Below are positions 1 to 8,373 of a DNA stretch of 64,000 bases, piece after piece (position 1 is the first letter of the stretch; each line of letters opens with the position of its first letter). The notes below the pieces were generated by a model that saw nothing but the letters and a program-made list of their open reading frames with translations, was not told where the DNA came from and made no database searches. This stretch comes from CAJCIW01 sp963833965 (GTDB taxonomy: Bacteria; Chlamydiota; Chlamydiia; Chlamydiales; Rhabdochlamydiaceae), in contig CAWHZZ010000003.1 in NCBI GenBank assembly GCA_963833965.1, positions 310,001 to 374,000 of the forward strand, written 5' to 3'. The position numbers and the translations under genes are program-made.

Positions 1-775
1 GGCTGGCCATCAGACGCATCAACGGTGTCGCAGGAAGCAGAATCAGGACTGAGAGCAGAATAAAGGGGTGCGCCGAATAAAAAAACAGAATCGGCACAAG
101 CGCAAGAAATATCGAAAAAACAAAAGAGACTTTTCCAAAAGTTTTTCCCAGCCGCACGGCGAGAGTTTTTTTACCTGCCAATCGATCTTCTTCCACATCT
201 CTGACATTATTGATGATCAAAAAGGCCATGGAAAACGCTCCTGGGGAAAGACCAGCAATCAAAGCTTCCATGGAAAGAGATCCTGTCTGTAGATATTCTG
301 TTCCAAGCACAGCAATCGGGCCGAAAAAAAGAAAGGCGAATATCTCGCCGAGCCCCAAATAGGCGAGAGGAAATGGGCCGCCTGTATAGAGTACGCCTAG
401 CGCAATCGATACAGCGAGCAAAAGTGCGATCGGCATTCCGCCTTCCCAGATCAACACGCAGCCGCTTAATAGCGCCATGCAAAAGACGCTAATCACGGCA
501 ATCTTCATTTTCGTCGGGGAAACAAGCCCGGATTGAGTGACGCGCATGAACCCTTTTCTCTCTTGCGTGTCGGCGCCTTTGACGAAATCGAAATAGTCAT
601 TGGCGAGATTCGTGCCGATTTGAATAGCGAGGGCTGTGATCAGTGTGAAAAGAAACAAAAGCGGGTCAAATCGCCCTCGGCTGATCGCGAGCGTGGCGCC
701 GATGAGAATTGGGCAGATCCCGATCACCAGCGTCTTAGGGCGGGTTGCGTGGACCCAAACTTGCACACGGTTCAT
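1..775 (-). CDS. menA: 1,4-dihydroxy-2-naphthoate polyprenyltransferase (partial, runs off left edge)
   Basis: Integral-membrane UbiA-family prenyltransferase that attaches the polyprenyl tail to 1,4-dihydroxy-2-naphthoate, giving demethylmenaquinone. My translation from the ATG at 775 stays open for 258 codons to the window edge. It has the two Asp-rich metal/diphosphate motifs of the family: NDYFDF (D60 and D63) and VRDVEEDRLAGKKT (D193 and D197), separated by hydrophobic helices. The start lies two bases past the menB stop, so the gene is the last visible member of the men operon. The C-terminal part is not in the window. UbiA is the sister family, but position in a men cluster decides for MenA. 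Confidence 0.93.
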   Translation of the reverse strand, partial: MNRVQVWVHATRPKTLVIGICPILIGATLAISRGRFDPLLFLFTLITALAIQIGTNLANDYFDFVKGADTQERKGFMRVTQSGLVSPTKMKIAVISVFCMALLSGCVLIWEGGMPIALLLAVSIALGVLYTGGPFPLAYLGLGEIFAFLFFGPIAVLGTEYLQTGSLSMEALIAGLSPGAFSMAFLIINNVRDVEEDRLAGKKTLAVRLGKTFGKVSFVFSIFLALVPILFFYSAHPFILLSVLILLPATPLMRLMAS

Positions 776-776
776 T

Positions 777-1616
777 CTATGGCCTCTTTGGAAATTTCGA
801 AAAATCGGGTTTGCGTTTTTCCAGGAAAGCTTTATGTCCTTCTTGCGCCTCTTCCGACATGTAGTAAAGAAGCGTGGCGTTTCCTGCGAGCTCTTGCAGT
901 CCCGCTTGTCCATCGCAGTCGGCGTTCATCGCTGATTTTAGACAGCGCAGGGCAAGAGGGGAGTGCTGTAAAATTTCCATGCACCACTCGATGGTCGTCT
1001 CTTCGAGCTTTTCATAAGGGACGACGCAATTGACAAGGCCCATTTCCAAAGCTTGCCTAGCATCGTATCTGCGGCAGAGAAACCAGATCTCGCGCGCTTT
1101 TTTCTGTCCGACGATGCGTGCTAGATAGCTCGAACCAAAGCCGGCGTCAAATGAGCCGACTTTCGGGCCGGTCTGTCCGAAGATAGCATTATCGGCGGCA
1201 ATGGTCAGATCGCAGACGACGTGAAGAACATGCCCTCCTCCGATTGCGTATCCTGCGACCATGGCGATCACAGGCTTGGGGCAGCTGCGGATCTGTTTTT
1301 GAAAGTCGAGCACGTTCAAGCGGTGCACACCTGCTTTGTCGACATAGCCTGCATCGCCTCGGATCCGCTGGTCGCCGCCGGAACAGAAAGCCTCTTTTCC
1401 TTCTCCAGTCAAAATAATGACGCCGATGGCAGGATCATTGCGCGCCTCGTCGAGTGCGTGCATCATCTCTTCGACCGTCAACGGGCTAAACGCATTGCGC
1501 ACCTGTGGTCGATTGATCGTGATTTTGGCAATCCCGCTGTATTTTTGGTATTTGACATCGGTGTAAGCACCTGCCTCTTGCCAGTCGACGATTCTTTTTT
1601 CTTCAAGCGTTTGCAT
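777..1616 (-). CDS. menB: 1,4-dihydroxy-2-naphthoyl-CoA synthase
   Basis: Crotonase-family enzyme of 279 residues that closes the second ring of o-succinylbenzoyl-CoA to give 1,4-dihydroxy-2-naphthoyl-CoA, in the cytoplasm. The sequence has the crotonase core with NRPQVRNAFSP near residue 35, the oxyanion-hole region GGGHVLHVVCDL, and the MenB-specific stretch QTGPKVGSFDAG. The length matches MenB. The start ATG overlaps the 3' end of menH by 14 bases and the stop is next to the menA start, so translation is probably coupled through menH-menB-menA. Confidence 0.97.
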   Translation of the reverse strand: MQTLEEKRIVDWQEAGAYTDVKYQKYSGIAKITINRPQVRNAFSPLTVEEMMHALDEARNDPAIGVIILTGEGKEAFCSGGDQRIRGDAGYVDKAGVHRLNVLDFQKQIRSCPKPVIAMVAGYAIGGGHVLHVVCDLTIAADNAIFGQTGPKVGSFDAGFGSSYLARIVGQKKAREIWFLCRRYDARQALEMGLVNCVVPYEKLEETTIEWCMEILQHSPLALRCLKSAMNADCDGQAGLQELAGNATLLYYMSEEAQEGHKAFLEKRKPDFSKFPKRP

Positions 1617-2340
1617 GTGAATTAACCCAATTTAATATAAGTTCAGCGCATTCTTTAGGCTTTTCTAAGTGGAGTATATGCCCAGAGTTGCGAATGCCTT
1701 TGACTGACACAGTCTTGGGTAGTTTAGCGTAAAGCTCCCGATATTTCAAATCTTCTTCGCCATATACAAATAAAGTAGGCAGGGAAAACTCTGTGGCAGG
1801 CATTTTTGCGATGGATAATTGCCGTATCACCTGGGAAAGTGCGGGAGGGTCTTGTTCCTTCCGCCTTTTCATCACACTCTCTAAAAACTGTGGCTTATTT
1901 TTCAGGTCTGCAAATACAGATTGCCCATACCACTCATCGAGGAACTTCTCAAACGGAAGACGGAGGAGCTTTTCACTCCACTCCTCATCGATCTTCCACC
2001 TCGTCTCCCTTTCATTTGTTGTAGCAAGGCCGGGATGCGCCGAAAGCGCGACGATCGCCGAGGCGTATTCTTGGAGTTGCAACGCAATGCGCCCGCCCAT
2101 GGAATAGCCGACAAACGTTGCAGGAGCGTAAATTTGCACAGCCTCTTTTAAGACCGGTAATATCTCCTTGCAATAAGGAGTCTTGCCATGCCCTGGCAAA
2201 TCAATCGCAATGCAGTAATATTCCCCTTCAAAAAAGGGGAGCATTTCCGCCCAATCTTCTTTGGCCCCTAAAAAGCCATGCAAGAAAATCAATGGAGGGC
2301 GGCCGGGATTTCCACGAGTGATTGAGTTGTATTTAAGCAT
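1603..2340 (-). CDS. menH: SHCHC synthase, alpha/beta hydrolase fold
   Basis: 245-residue alpha/beta hydrolase, assigned to MenH (2-succinyl-6-hydroxy-2,4-cyclohexadiene-1-carboxylate synthase) because it sits between menD and menB. The nucleophile elbow GYSMGG places the catalytic Ser at residue 80; D197 (GEED) and H221 (SGH) fit the rest of the triad. The HGFLG strand near residue 21 is the usual oxyanion element. The start lies 52 bases inside the end of menD. No later Met would keep the first beta strand, so I accept this long overlap. On sequence alone a generic hydrolase cannot be excluded; the context carries the call. Confidence 0.9.
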   Translation of the reverse strand: MLKYNSITRGNPGRPPLIFLHGFLGAKEDWAEMLPFFEGEYYCIAIDLPGHGKTPYCKEILPVLKEAVQIYAPATFVGYSMGGRIALQLQEYASAIVALSAHPGLATTNERETRWKIDEEWSEKLLRLPFEKFLDEWYGQSVFADLKNKPQFLESVMKRRKEQDPPALSQVIRQLSIAKMPATEFSLPTLFVYGEEDLKYRELYAKLPKTVSVKGIRNSGHILHLEKPKECAELILNWVNSHANA

Positions 2341-4007
2341 TGGCTAAGCGTAGTGATGATTTTTTCATGAAATTGCACATTTTCCGTGCGGTCCGTCGTG
2401 ATTTCGATGATGCAGGAACACGGACTCTTGAAAATCTCTCTCAATTCCTCATGCGTTTTCGGGTGATGGTAAGGGATGCCGAAAAGGGAAGCCGCGGCGC
2501 CAAAAGTGATCCCATGAGGCGCGACGATAAATTCTTCAAAAGCCTCCTTTCGCTTGGAGACCGGCAGAAAGGAGAAAATCCCCCCGCCATCGTTGTTCAC
2601 GACGCAGAGAATGACCGGCACGTCCATCTTGGCAAGAAGCGCAAGAGAGTTCAAGTCGTGTAAACATGTCAAATCGCCGATCAATGCCAATATCGGCAGG
2701 TTTTTGCCCTTCGCGATGCCGCAGGCAGTCGCGATGATCCCATCGATGCCCGACACCCCGCGGTTGCCAAATATTCCTGCGCAACCAGCTCTAGGCAGCA
2801 AGAATTGATTGGCGTCGCGCACGGGCATGCTCGTCCCGACAAACAGGCACCATTGCTTCGTTAAAAAAGAGGCGATCTCCCAAACAATGCCCGGCTCCGT
2901 GAGAGTTGTTTGGTCAGAAAAAAACTGCGACAGCCTCTCATTGCAACGCTGATCCCACTGATGCCACTCGGTCAGCCAGCTATCGTCTTCCTGCTTGGCC
3001 AAACAAAGTCGATCGACAAAAATCTTTGGGCACGACTGCACGCGGTGAGTGACAAGATGGGAAGGGTCTTGGCGCATGCAGTGGTCAGAGACATGAAGAA
3101 AAAACTCCAGCTTCTGCTTTTCCAGCCATTGAGCCAGCGTTTTAGAGACAAACCGGTCGCCAAACTGGATCACAGCATCGACCGCCACCGAATTTTTTAA
3201 CTTCAATAGGGGATCGCAGTAGGTGATGAGCGATGGCGGCCCTTCCTTAGTTCGTAGCGACGAAATAATGTCCGCGAAAACCGGCCACTTCAACCTTTCC
3301 GCCAAAGAAAAAACGGCATCTGAGCTGCTCGAGCCCGCAAGAATGACCCCTCTGCGCACTCCCGATAATTTCTTTTCCCAAAAGGCAATCGCTTCTTCGC
3401 TCGGATGAAGAACAGGCTGTTCAAAATGCACCCGCGTTTCCAATCCTCGATGCTCGATCCCGTGAGAAAAGAGCGGCTCGCGGAACATGCAATTGATCTG
3501 CACCGGCCCTGGCGTCGGATACAGGGAAATTGCAACAGCATGGCCTATCGTCGAACTCAAATACCGCTCCGAAATCCGCTCATCGGCGCAAGGCAAATCC
3601 ACCTGCCAGCGGGCAAAATTTTGGAACAGCTTCACCTGGTCGCACGTTTGATTAGCGCCGCAGTCGCGTAGCTCCGGCGGTCGGTCCGCCGTCAGCAATA
3701 TCAACGGCACTCGATCATTACTGGCCTCCATCACCCCCGGCATCAGATTCCCGATCGCCGTGCCCGATGTGGCCACCACAACGGGGGGCCTTCCCGTCGC
3801 CTTGCCATAGCCCACCGCATGAAAACAGAGTCCCCGCTCGTCGAAATGCACAATGCGCCGCGCACCTCCGTGGTTGGCGATGGCAAGGGCGAGCGGCGTG
3901 GAGCGCGAGCCCGGGGCGCAGCAAAAATAATCGACCCCTTGCGCAACGAGCGCGTCGATCAGCTTAAAGGCCCAACTTTCAGTCTGACTGCCGTTGTCTA
4001 TTGTCAT
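2289..4007 (-). CDS. menD: 2-succinyl-5-enolpyruvyl-6-hydroxy-3-cyclohexene-1-carboxylate synthase
   Basis: Thiamine-diphosphate enzyme of 572 residues that joins isochorismate and 2-oxoglutarate, the first committed step of the classical menaquinone route. Near the N-terminus it shows CCAPGSRSTPLALA (MenD signature) and FDERGLCFHAVGYGKA, whose Glu is the cofactor-activating residue. The C-terminal cofactor domain has GNRGVSGIDG and the GDLTCLHDLNSL-(24 residues)-NNDGGG metal/ThDP motif. The length agrees with the family. It is the first large gene downstream of a roughly 230 bp gap that follows the two small genes of this cluster. Confidence 0.97.
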   Translation of the reverse strand: MTIDNGSQTESWAFKLIDALVAQGVDYFCCAPGSRSTPLALAIANHGGARRIVHFDERGLCFHAVGYGKATGRPPVVVATSGTAIGNLMPGVMEASNDRVPLILLTADRPPELRDCGANQTCDQVKLFQNFARWQVDLPCADERISERYLSSTIGHAVAISLYPTPGPVQINCMFREPLFSHGIEHRGLETRVHFEQPVLHPSEEAIAFWEKKLSGVRRGVILAGSSSSDAVFSLAERLKWPVFADIISSLRTKEGPPSLITYCDPLLKLKNSVAVDAVIQFGDRFVSKTLAQWLEKQKLEFFLHVSDHCMRQDPSHLVTHRVQSCPKIFVDRLCLAKQEDDSWLTEWHQWDQRCNERLSQFFSDQTTLTEPGIVWEIASFLTKQWCLFVGTSMPVRDANQFLLPRAGCAGIFGNRGVSGIDGIIATACGIAKGKNLPILALIGDLTCLHDLNSLALLAKMDVPVILCVVNNDGGGIFSFLPVSKRKEAFEEFIVAPHGITFGAAASLFGIPYHHPKTHEELREIFKSPCSCIIEITTDRTENVQFHEKIITTLSQCLNTTQSLVEIPAALH

Positions 4008-4239
4008 TTGTTTCTGCTGTCCTGATTAGTTTTTTCATAATAAAAGCTTAAGACGTCTTTAGCGAGGACCATGATGTTGGTCATTCGAGAGTGTCGATTC
4101 TCTTTGCTTTCTCCATTAAAAAATCCTACACAAAGTTTATCTATAAGGGCCTCAAGAATTTTCACTATTCAATTCTTGCTTTTAGTCCTAAGCAATTCAA
4201 TTTCCGGATCTATGTCAGTCAGCCCAAAATTTTTTTCAT
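4008..4239. other. intergenic gap upstream of menD
   Basis: AT-rich spacer between the 80-residue small gene and menD. It probably holds the menD promoter, but I could not single out a convincing -35/-10 pair. No conserved ORF or strong hairpin is evident. Confidence 0.4.
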
Positions 4240-4482
4240 TCACTCATCATTTAGAATAAGCTTTCTTGAACGTTCATCAAAACTTGATAAATTATCTTCT
4301 TTGTAGATACAGACTGTAATTTCTCTCTTATACTCATTATCAGGAATGTGTTCGTGACGGTGCTTTTTACTATCACTTAGGATATCTTCAAGGGAGCCCT
4401 TCAATTCCTTTGCTTCATCAGGAGTTAAATAAAGAATAACTTTATTTATTTTTGCATCTGAATCTAAACTATAAATTCTCAT
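4240..4482 (-). CDS. small conserved-looking cytoplasmic protein of 80 residues
   Basis: An open frame extends further upstream, but the ATG at 4482 is the sensible start: it gives MRIYSLDSDAKINK and lies just beyond the stop of the preceding small gene. The product is charged and soluble, with a segment LYLTPDEAKELKGSLEDIL that looks like a helix and an alternating strand later (EITVCIY). I do not recognise a family. It lies 7 bases after the stop of the 93-residue secreted protein, so the two are probably co-transcribed, in the middle of the men cluster. A link to menaquinone synthesis is not shown by sequence. Confidence 0.6.
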   Translation of the reverse strand: MRIYSLDSDAKINKVILYLTPDEAKELKGSLEDILSDSKKHRHEHIPDNEYKREITVCIYKEDNLSSFDERSRKLILNDE

Positions 4483-4489
4483 ATATATC

Positions 4490-4771
4490 CTAATTGTGTG
4501 GGACGTGGGTCTCGCCGGGGACCATACCAGTTCTAGCGAGATAAGCCATGAAGCGGCTGATTTTATCCAGCTCTCCCTCTGACAGATTGTCGATCCTTCC
4601 CTCCTCGACATCGCGGAGAAGGCGAAGAGCGTCGTCATAGGTGAGGTTGAAATTGGCGAAGGGCGATTCTTGAAAACTGATTTGCTGCGAAGTGTGTCCG
4701 CATTGCGGGTAAGCCAAGAACGATGGAGAGGTGACGAGGAGGAGGGAATGGATGTAGCTGCGGAATTTCAT
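4490..4771 (-). CDS. small secreted protein of 93 residues
   Basis: Starts MKFRSYIHSLLLVTSPSFLA, a plausible signal peptide, followed by a short mature region with a helical segment YDDALRLLRDVEEGRI and SEGELDKISRFMAYLAR. A GGTGA Shine-Dalgarno element lies about 5 bases before the ATG. No known domain is recognised. It sits between menF and the 80-residue gene on the same strand. It could be a periplasmic protein unrelated to the flanking enzymes; function unknown. Confidence 0.55.
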   Translation of the reverse strand: MKFRSYIHSLLLVTSPSFLAYPQCGHTSQQISFQESPFANFNLTYDDALRLLRDVEEGRIDNLSEGELDKISRFMAYLARTGMVPGETHVPHN

Positions 4772-4833
4772 AAATTCACCAAAAAAAAATTGGTTTTTTA
4801 ACTTTTGCCTAAAAATTTGAATTTGTCAATTTT

Positions 4834-6075
4834 TTAGAGAAAGAGTTCCGCGAAGGGACGAATTTTATGTTCAAGCTCTTCCCATTCCTGCAGGGGAACA
4901 CTACCGTGCACGAGGCCAGTGCCTGCAAACAGATGCAGTGAGCGTTGTTGGATGAGTGCAGAGCGGATGGCTACATAGAGGCTTGCGCGCTGGGAGCTGA
5001 TCATTCCGATGGGGGCGCCGTACCACCCGCGGTCGAAGGGCTCGATTTGTCTGAGGAGGGCGAGCGCTTTTTTGCTGGGGAAGCCGCCAAGGGATGGAGT
5101 TGGATGAAGAGCATTGATGAGCTGTTCATCGGAAATTTCATTGCCGATCTGAGCATTTAACCGATTGTAGATGTGCTGCACGTGGGAGGTCTTTAACACG
5201 CGGTCAAGCCCGCTCCAATGCACTTCGCTGGAAAGGGGAGCGATTGTATTTTCCAAGAACTCTTTCACAATATGGAATTCCCGTTGTTCTTTGGCGCTGC
5301 ATAGCAAATCTTGTTCGAATTGGAGGTCTTCCTCTAGGGTTTTTCCCCTCGGGCGTGTCGATGCGATCACGTCGGTGTTTAGGGCTGTTCCCTTTCTTTC
5401 AAACAGCTTCTCGGGTGTGGCCCCCAGAAAACAGAGGGAGGGGCTCAGTTGAAAGGCGAACACAGTGGCGTGCTTTGCCTTAGGAATGAGGTGATTTAAA
5501 CAGACCCATGGCGATACGGCCTCGGCAAATTGCAGAGTTGTCTTCCGGGCCAAGACGAGCTTGTTGAGTTCGCCTGCTGAAAAGGCTTGGAGGGCTGTTT
5601 GCACATTTTTTTCCCAGTGGGAGAAGCCAGGGGTGTCTTGACGTTCTAACAAGGAAAAGGTTGGGCTGGGCAAGGATTCACGACTCTCGAAGGTTGGCGC
5701 TTCGGCTTTTTCATTCAAAGCGTAATGCACGGCCTCCGTGCGTCCCTCTGTCTGAGAAAGTTCGATTTGTGGCAGCCAAAAGCAGAGTGGGGGAAAGCCC
5801 TGCCAGGTCGAGTCTTGGGCGCCCTCTCGTTTCGCAAAGCGCATGCCGCCATAGAAGCGTATTTCATCAGATACAGGCGTCGAGACGCGCGGCACCTCGG
5901 AAAAGGAAAGGAGGTTGCCGACAGCCGCATAGGTTGTCTGGCCGTCTCTTTCCTTCCAATACACTTTGGGGAAGAGGGGGTGGTTTTCCAGCCAATGCAC
6001 TAGGTCGATGTTCGAAAGTTCTTGCTTCGATCGGTCAAGGAGATATGTCCGCCCATTGATGTTAAATGGGTCCAT
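4834..6075 (-). CDS. menF: isochorismate synthase
   Basis: Chorismate-binding enzyme of about 413 residues converting chorismate to isochorismate, the entry step of the classical menaquinone pathway. The family motifs are present: GELNKLVLARKTT (catalytic Lys region), ALHPTPSLGGFPSKKAL (the HPTPxxGG motif) and GTGLVHGSVPLQEWEELE (metal-binding Glu residues). I place the start at the ATG at 6075, with AAGGTG six bases upstream, rather than the TTG at 6102. This gives a 14-base overlap with ubiE. Salicylate or anthranilate-type paralogues are possible, but the men context favours MenF. Confidence 0.95.
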   Translation of the reverse strand: MDPFNINGRTYLLDRSKQELSNIDLVHWLENHPLFPKVYWKERDGQTTYAAVGNLLSFSEVPRVSTPVSDEIRFYGGMRFAKREGAQDSTWQGFPPLCFWLPQIELSQTEGRTEAVHYALNEKAEAPTFESRESLPSPTFSLLERQDTPGFSHWEKNVQTALQAFSAGELNKLVLARKTTLQFAEAVSPWVCLNHLIPKAKHATVFAFQLSPSLCFLGATPEKLFERKGTALNTDVIASTRPRGKTLEEDLQFEQDLLCSAKEQREFHIVKEFLENTIAPLSSEVHWSGLDRVLKTSHVQHIYNRLNAQIGNEISDEQLINALHPTPSLGGFPSKKALALLRQIEPFDRGWYGAPIGMISSQRASLYVAIRSALIQQRSLHLFAGTGLVHGSVPLQEWEELEHKIRPFAELFL

Positions 6076-6805
6076 TCTTATCACCTTGGTAGACCGTGAC
6101 AATCCCGCCGAAAATTGGGTTGTCTTTGACGTTGAAAAAGCCCGCAGCGCGCATCAGCCCGCAGAATCGATCGCCCTGAGGAAAAGTTTCAATCGTCTTA
6201 TTGAGGTAACGGTACGCGTCGATATTTTTGGAGATCACGCCGCCAATGCGCGGAAGAAAATGTCTCAAATAAAAAAGGTGGATCGATTTGAGCCATTTCT
6301 TCTCGGGGATTGTTCCTTCGAGGATGAGCACCCTTCCGCTCGGCTTTAAAACGCGGCGGACTTCTTGAAAGGCGGCCATGATGTCGGTCATGTTGCGGAT
6401 GCCAAAAGAGATCGTCACGCATTCAAAAGAATTGTCGGGGAAAGGGAGTTCGAGGGCGCTCGCGACCTGAAAGCCGACTTTACTGGCGTAGAGTTTCGAT
6501 TCTATCTTCTTTTTGGCGATCTCGATCATCGCCGCGGCAAGGTCGATCCCGATGACCGAAGAGATTTCCTGCTTTTTTTCCATCATCGCGATGATTTGGT
6601 CGCCGGTCCCTGTCGCGCAATCAAGGACGTTCATCTGTTTGAGATGGGGGAAGAAGGCGCACATTTTTTTTCGCCACAGCTGATCCATTCCTAACGTCAT
6701 GACCCGATTGACGCAATCGTAGGTCGGTGAGATCAGGTCGAACATCTTCCAGACTTCATGCCGAGATGGGACTTGGATTTTTTTTCTCATTCTGTTCATT
6801 TTCAA
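6062..6805 (-). CDS. ubiE: demethylmenaquinone methyltransferase (UbiE/MenG)
   Basis: Class I SAM-dependent methyltransferase of 247 residues performing the last step of menaquinone synthesis (and the C-methylation of ubiquinone where that exists). The SAM-binding motif reads LDCATGTGDQI, followed by GIDLAAAMIEIAKKK and the UbiE block SFGIRNMTD. The N-terminal part has MFDLISPTYDCVNRVMTLG, typical of UbiE. First gene of the men cluster; the promoter should lie in the 6806-7121 gap, which also carries a palindromic repeat. Confidence 0.95.
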   Translation of the reverse strand: MKMNRMRKKIQVPSRHEVWKMFDLISPTYDCVNRVMTLGMDQLWRKKMCAFFPHLKQMNVLDCATGTGDQIIAMMEKKQEISSVIGIDLAAAMIEIAKKKIESKLYASKVGFQVASALELPFPDNSFECVTISFGIRNMTDIMAAFQEVRRVLKPSGRVLILEGTIPEKKWLKSIHLFYLRHFLPRIGGVISKNIDAYRYLNKTIETFPQGDRFCGLMRAAGFFNVKDNPIFGGIVTVYQGDKNGPI

Positions 6806-6894
6806 AAACGAAAATCATGACCATAACAACTCATCGCAGAAGTTGTAAAGGGATTCTTTTTCCAGGAGGAAGTACTGAACATGACTAAAAAATT

Positions 6895-7055
6895 GGGGAA
6901 AATAACAGGATGACCAGGATGGTCAGGATAAGAGACGCTCTCTGAATTGACCTTCTGTCGATTTTTAGCGACGCAGCCATAATTCAGAGATCGTCTTTAA
7001 GAAATCCTCATTTTACTTTCTATCCTAGCCATCCTGGTCATCCTGTTATATTTTT
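6895..7055. repeat. long imperfect palindrome P1
   Basis: Arms around 6902-6949 and 6979-7050 pair over most of their length. The outer part reads ATAACAGGATGACCAGGATG on the left and appears reverse-complemented on the right; the inner part pairs AGACGCTCTCTGAATT with AATTCAGAGATCGTCTT. The loop is about 30 bases. It lies between divergent ubiE and the lipoprotein gene. No coding potential. It may be a mobile palindromic element or transcript-end structure. Confidence 0.75.
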
Positions 7056-7121
7056 TGGAAAGTCCTGGTAGGTTTGGGTTGATAAATAAATCAAAAAAAA
7101 TGAATATGCGAAAAAGTGTAG

Positions 7122-7508
7122 ATGTATTTAAAGATGAATAAATGCGTGCCGATTGTTTTATTATCTGTTTTAGCGGGATGCGGATCGCTTGATCAGGTGA
7201 ATAACAATATGCAACAGACCAACGAGCTGTTGCAACAAAATACCCGCATTATGACGACTAGTCTGGAAACAGTCGCCGCGAACACGCAGGAAGTCAAGCG
7301 ATCGACAGACACAATGATGCAGTTTGAGTCGACCATCAAAGAAAACTCCTCTTTGATTCAACGCATCCTTGGGCAGCTCAGCGAACACCCTTTATTCTTT
7401 CCGATTGTTTTTCTGATGATTCTATTGTTGCTGCTCGTCCCTTCCCTAATCCTCTATTTCGCATTTAGGTCTCTGAACAAAGCTTTGTTGGCCAACCGAA
7501 AAAAATAG
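7122..7508 (+). CDS. small predicted lipoprotein with coiled coil and C-terminal membrane helix
   Basis: 128 residues (124 if the second ATG at 7134 is used, which better fits a signal peptide: MNKCVPIVLLSVLAGC). LAGC is a lipobox, so the mature protein would begin at that Cys. The middle is Gln/Asn/Thr-rich and heptad-like (NNNMQQTNELLQQNTRIM), suggesting a coiled coil. A strongly hydrophobic segment of about 22 residues follows near residue 93 (FPIVFLMILLLLLVPSL), with a basic tail. Family unknown; possibly an envelope-tethering protein. Confidence 0.65.
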   Translation: MYLKMNKCVPIVLLSVLAGCGSLDQVNNNMQQTNELLQQNTRIMTTSLETVAANTQEVKRSTDTMMQFESTIKENSSLIQRILGQLSEHPLFFPIVFLMILLLLLVPSLILYFAFRSLNKALLANRKK

Positions 7509-7520
7509 CGCTTTTTTCTT

Positions 7521-8360
7521 TTAGTTTGGCCCATTTTCATAGAAGATATTGCACTGCTTCAGATTGTTGTTCGTGAGCGGCGCATCGGGCCTATGAGCCA
7601 AAAAAACATAGATGGATTGAACAACGCTGAGCCGCATTTGCATAGGGCCAATGCAGGTTCTATGGTTGAGTTCCGATAAATCTGCATGAGAATTAATGAT
7701 ATTCAAGAGAAGGGGCATTCCAAAACCAGTGGCTTCCATTAAGGGCACTAACGCACAAATGAAATCTATCTTATTATAGGGAACTTTGTGGTTTTGAATT
7801 AATGACACTACGATCGGAGTGAACCGATCATCTTTGAATTGGACGATATTTGGATCGTTAACCGGATCAATGAATGGATTTTCCCAGGGGTCGCCAGCGA
7901 GTCTCACATTCTCAGAAAAGGAGTCTTCTAGGAATTTGACAATAACGGGAGTCGCATCTTGATGCAGAGCTCTCCACATTAGCCGAGAGCGTTCAAAAGC
8001 AGGTTTTGCTTTAAATTCCTCTAAATTCGAAGCTTTGGTATGCAAGCATTTGGCCAATTGTTTATCGTCTTTAATTTCATTAACAATAGAATCAATCATC
8101 TTTCGGTTTTCTAGGAAAAATGCTTTGACGGCAACCTGAATTGGTAAAGGAGCGTCCTTGCTGGAGATGGGTTCAACGGTGTTGGGAAGCATCTCTTTGA
8201 AAACAGGCTTCCAGAGCGAAGTCTCAGCCTTGTCCTTAAGAATAGAATTCAAATCGATGCAGACCTGTCCTAAAGCGGAAACTTCTCCAAATGGCAAATA
8301 GGAAAAAACAATCATCAAAGGATCAGCAGGGAGCGTGGCGAAAGAAGGCGCTTGAGTCAT
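7521..8360 (-). CDS. F-box domain protein (candidate host-directed effector)
   Basis: 279 residues. The N-terminal 8-48 region fits an F-box: LPADPLMIVFSYLPFGEVSA, then LGQVCIDLN and a Trp near the end of the domain (SLWKPVF). F-box proteins bind Skp1 and recruit substrates to SCF ubiquitin ligases in eukaryotes. Bacteria lack this system, so in an intracellular chlamydia such a protein would act in the host if secreted. No signal peptide is visible; type III secretion would be the likely route (inference). The remaining 230 residues are helical and match no repeat I recognise. Tail-to-tail with the lipoprotein and 13 bases downstream of typA. Confidence 0.75.
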   Translation of the reverse strand: MTQAPSFATLPADPLMIVFSYLPFGEVSALGQVCIDLNSILKDKAETSLWKPVFKEMLPNTVEPISSKDAPLPIQVAVKAFFLENRKMIDSIVNEIKDDKQLAKCLHTKASNLEEFKAKPAFERSRLMWRALHQDATPVIVKFLEDSFSENVRLAGDPWENPFIDPVNDPNIVQFKDDRFTPIVVSLIQNHKVPYNKIDFICALVPLMEATGFGMPLLLNIINSHADLSELNHRTCIGPMQMRLSVVQSIYVFLAHRPDAPLTNNNLKQCNIFYENGPN

Positions 8361-8373
8361 TTTTTCTCTCAGC

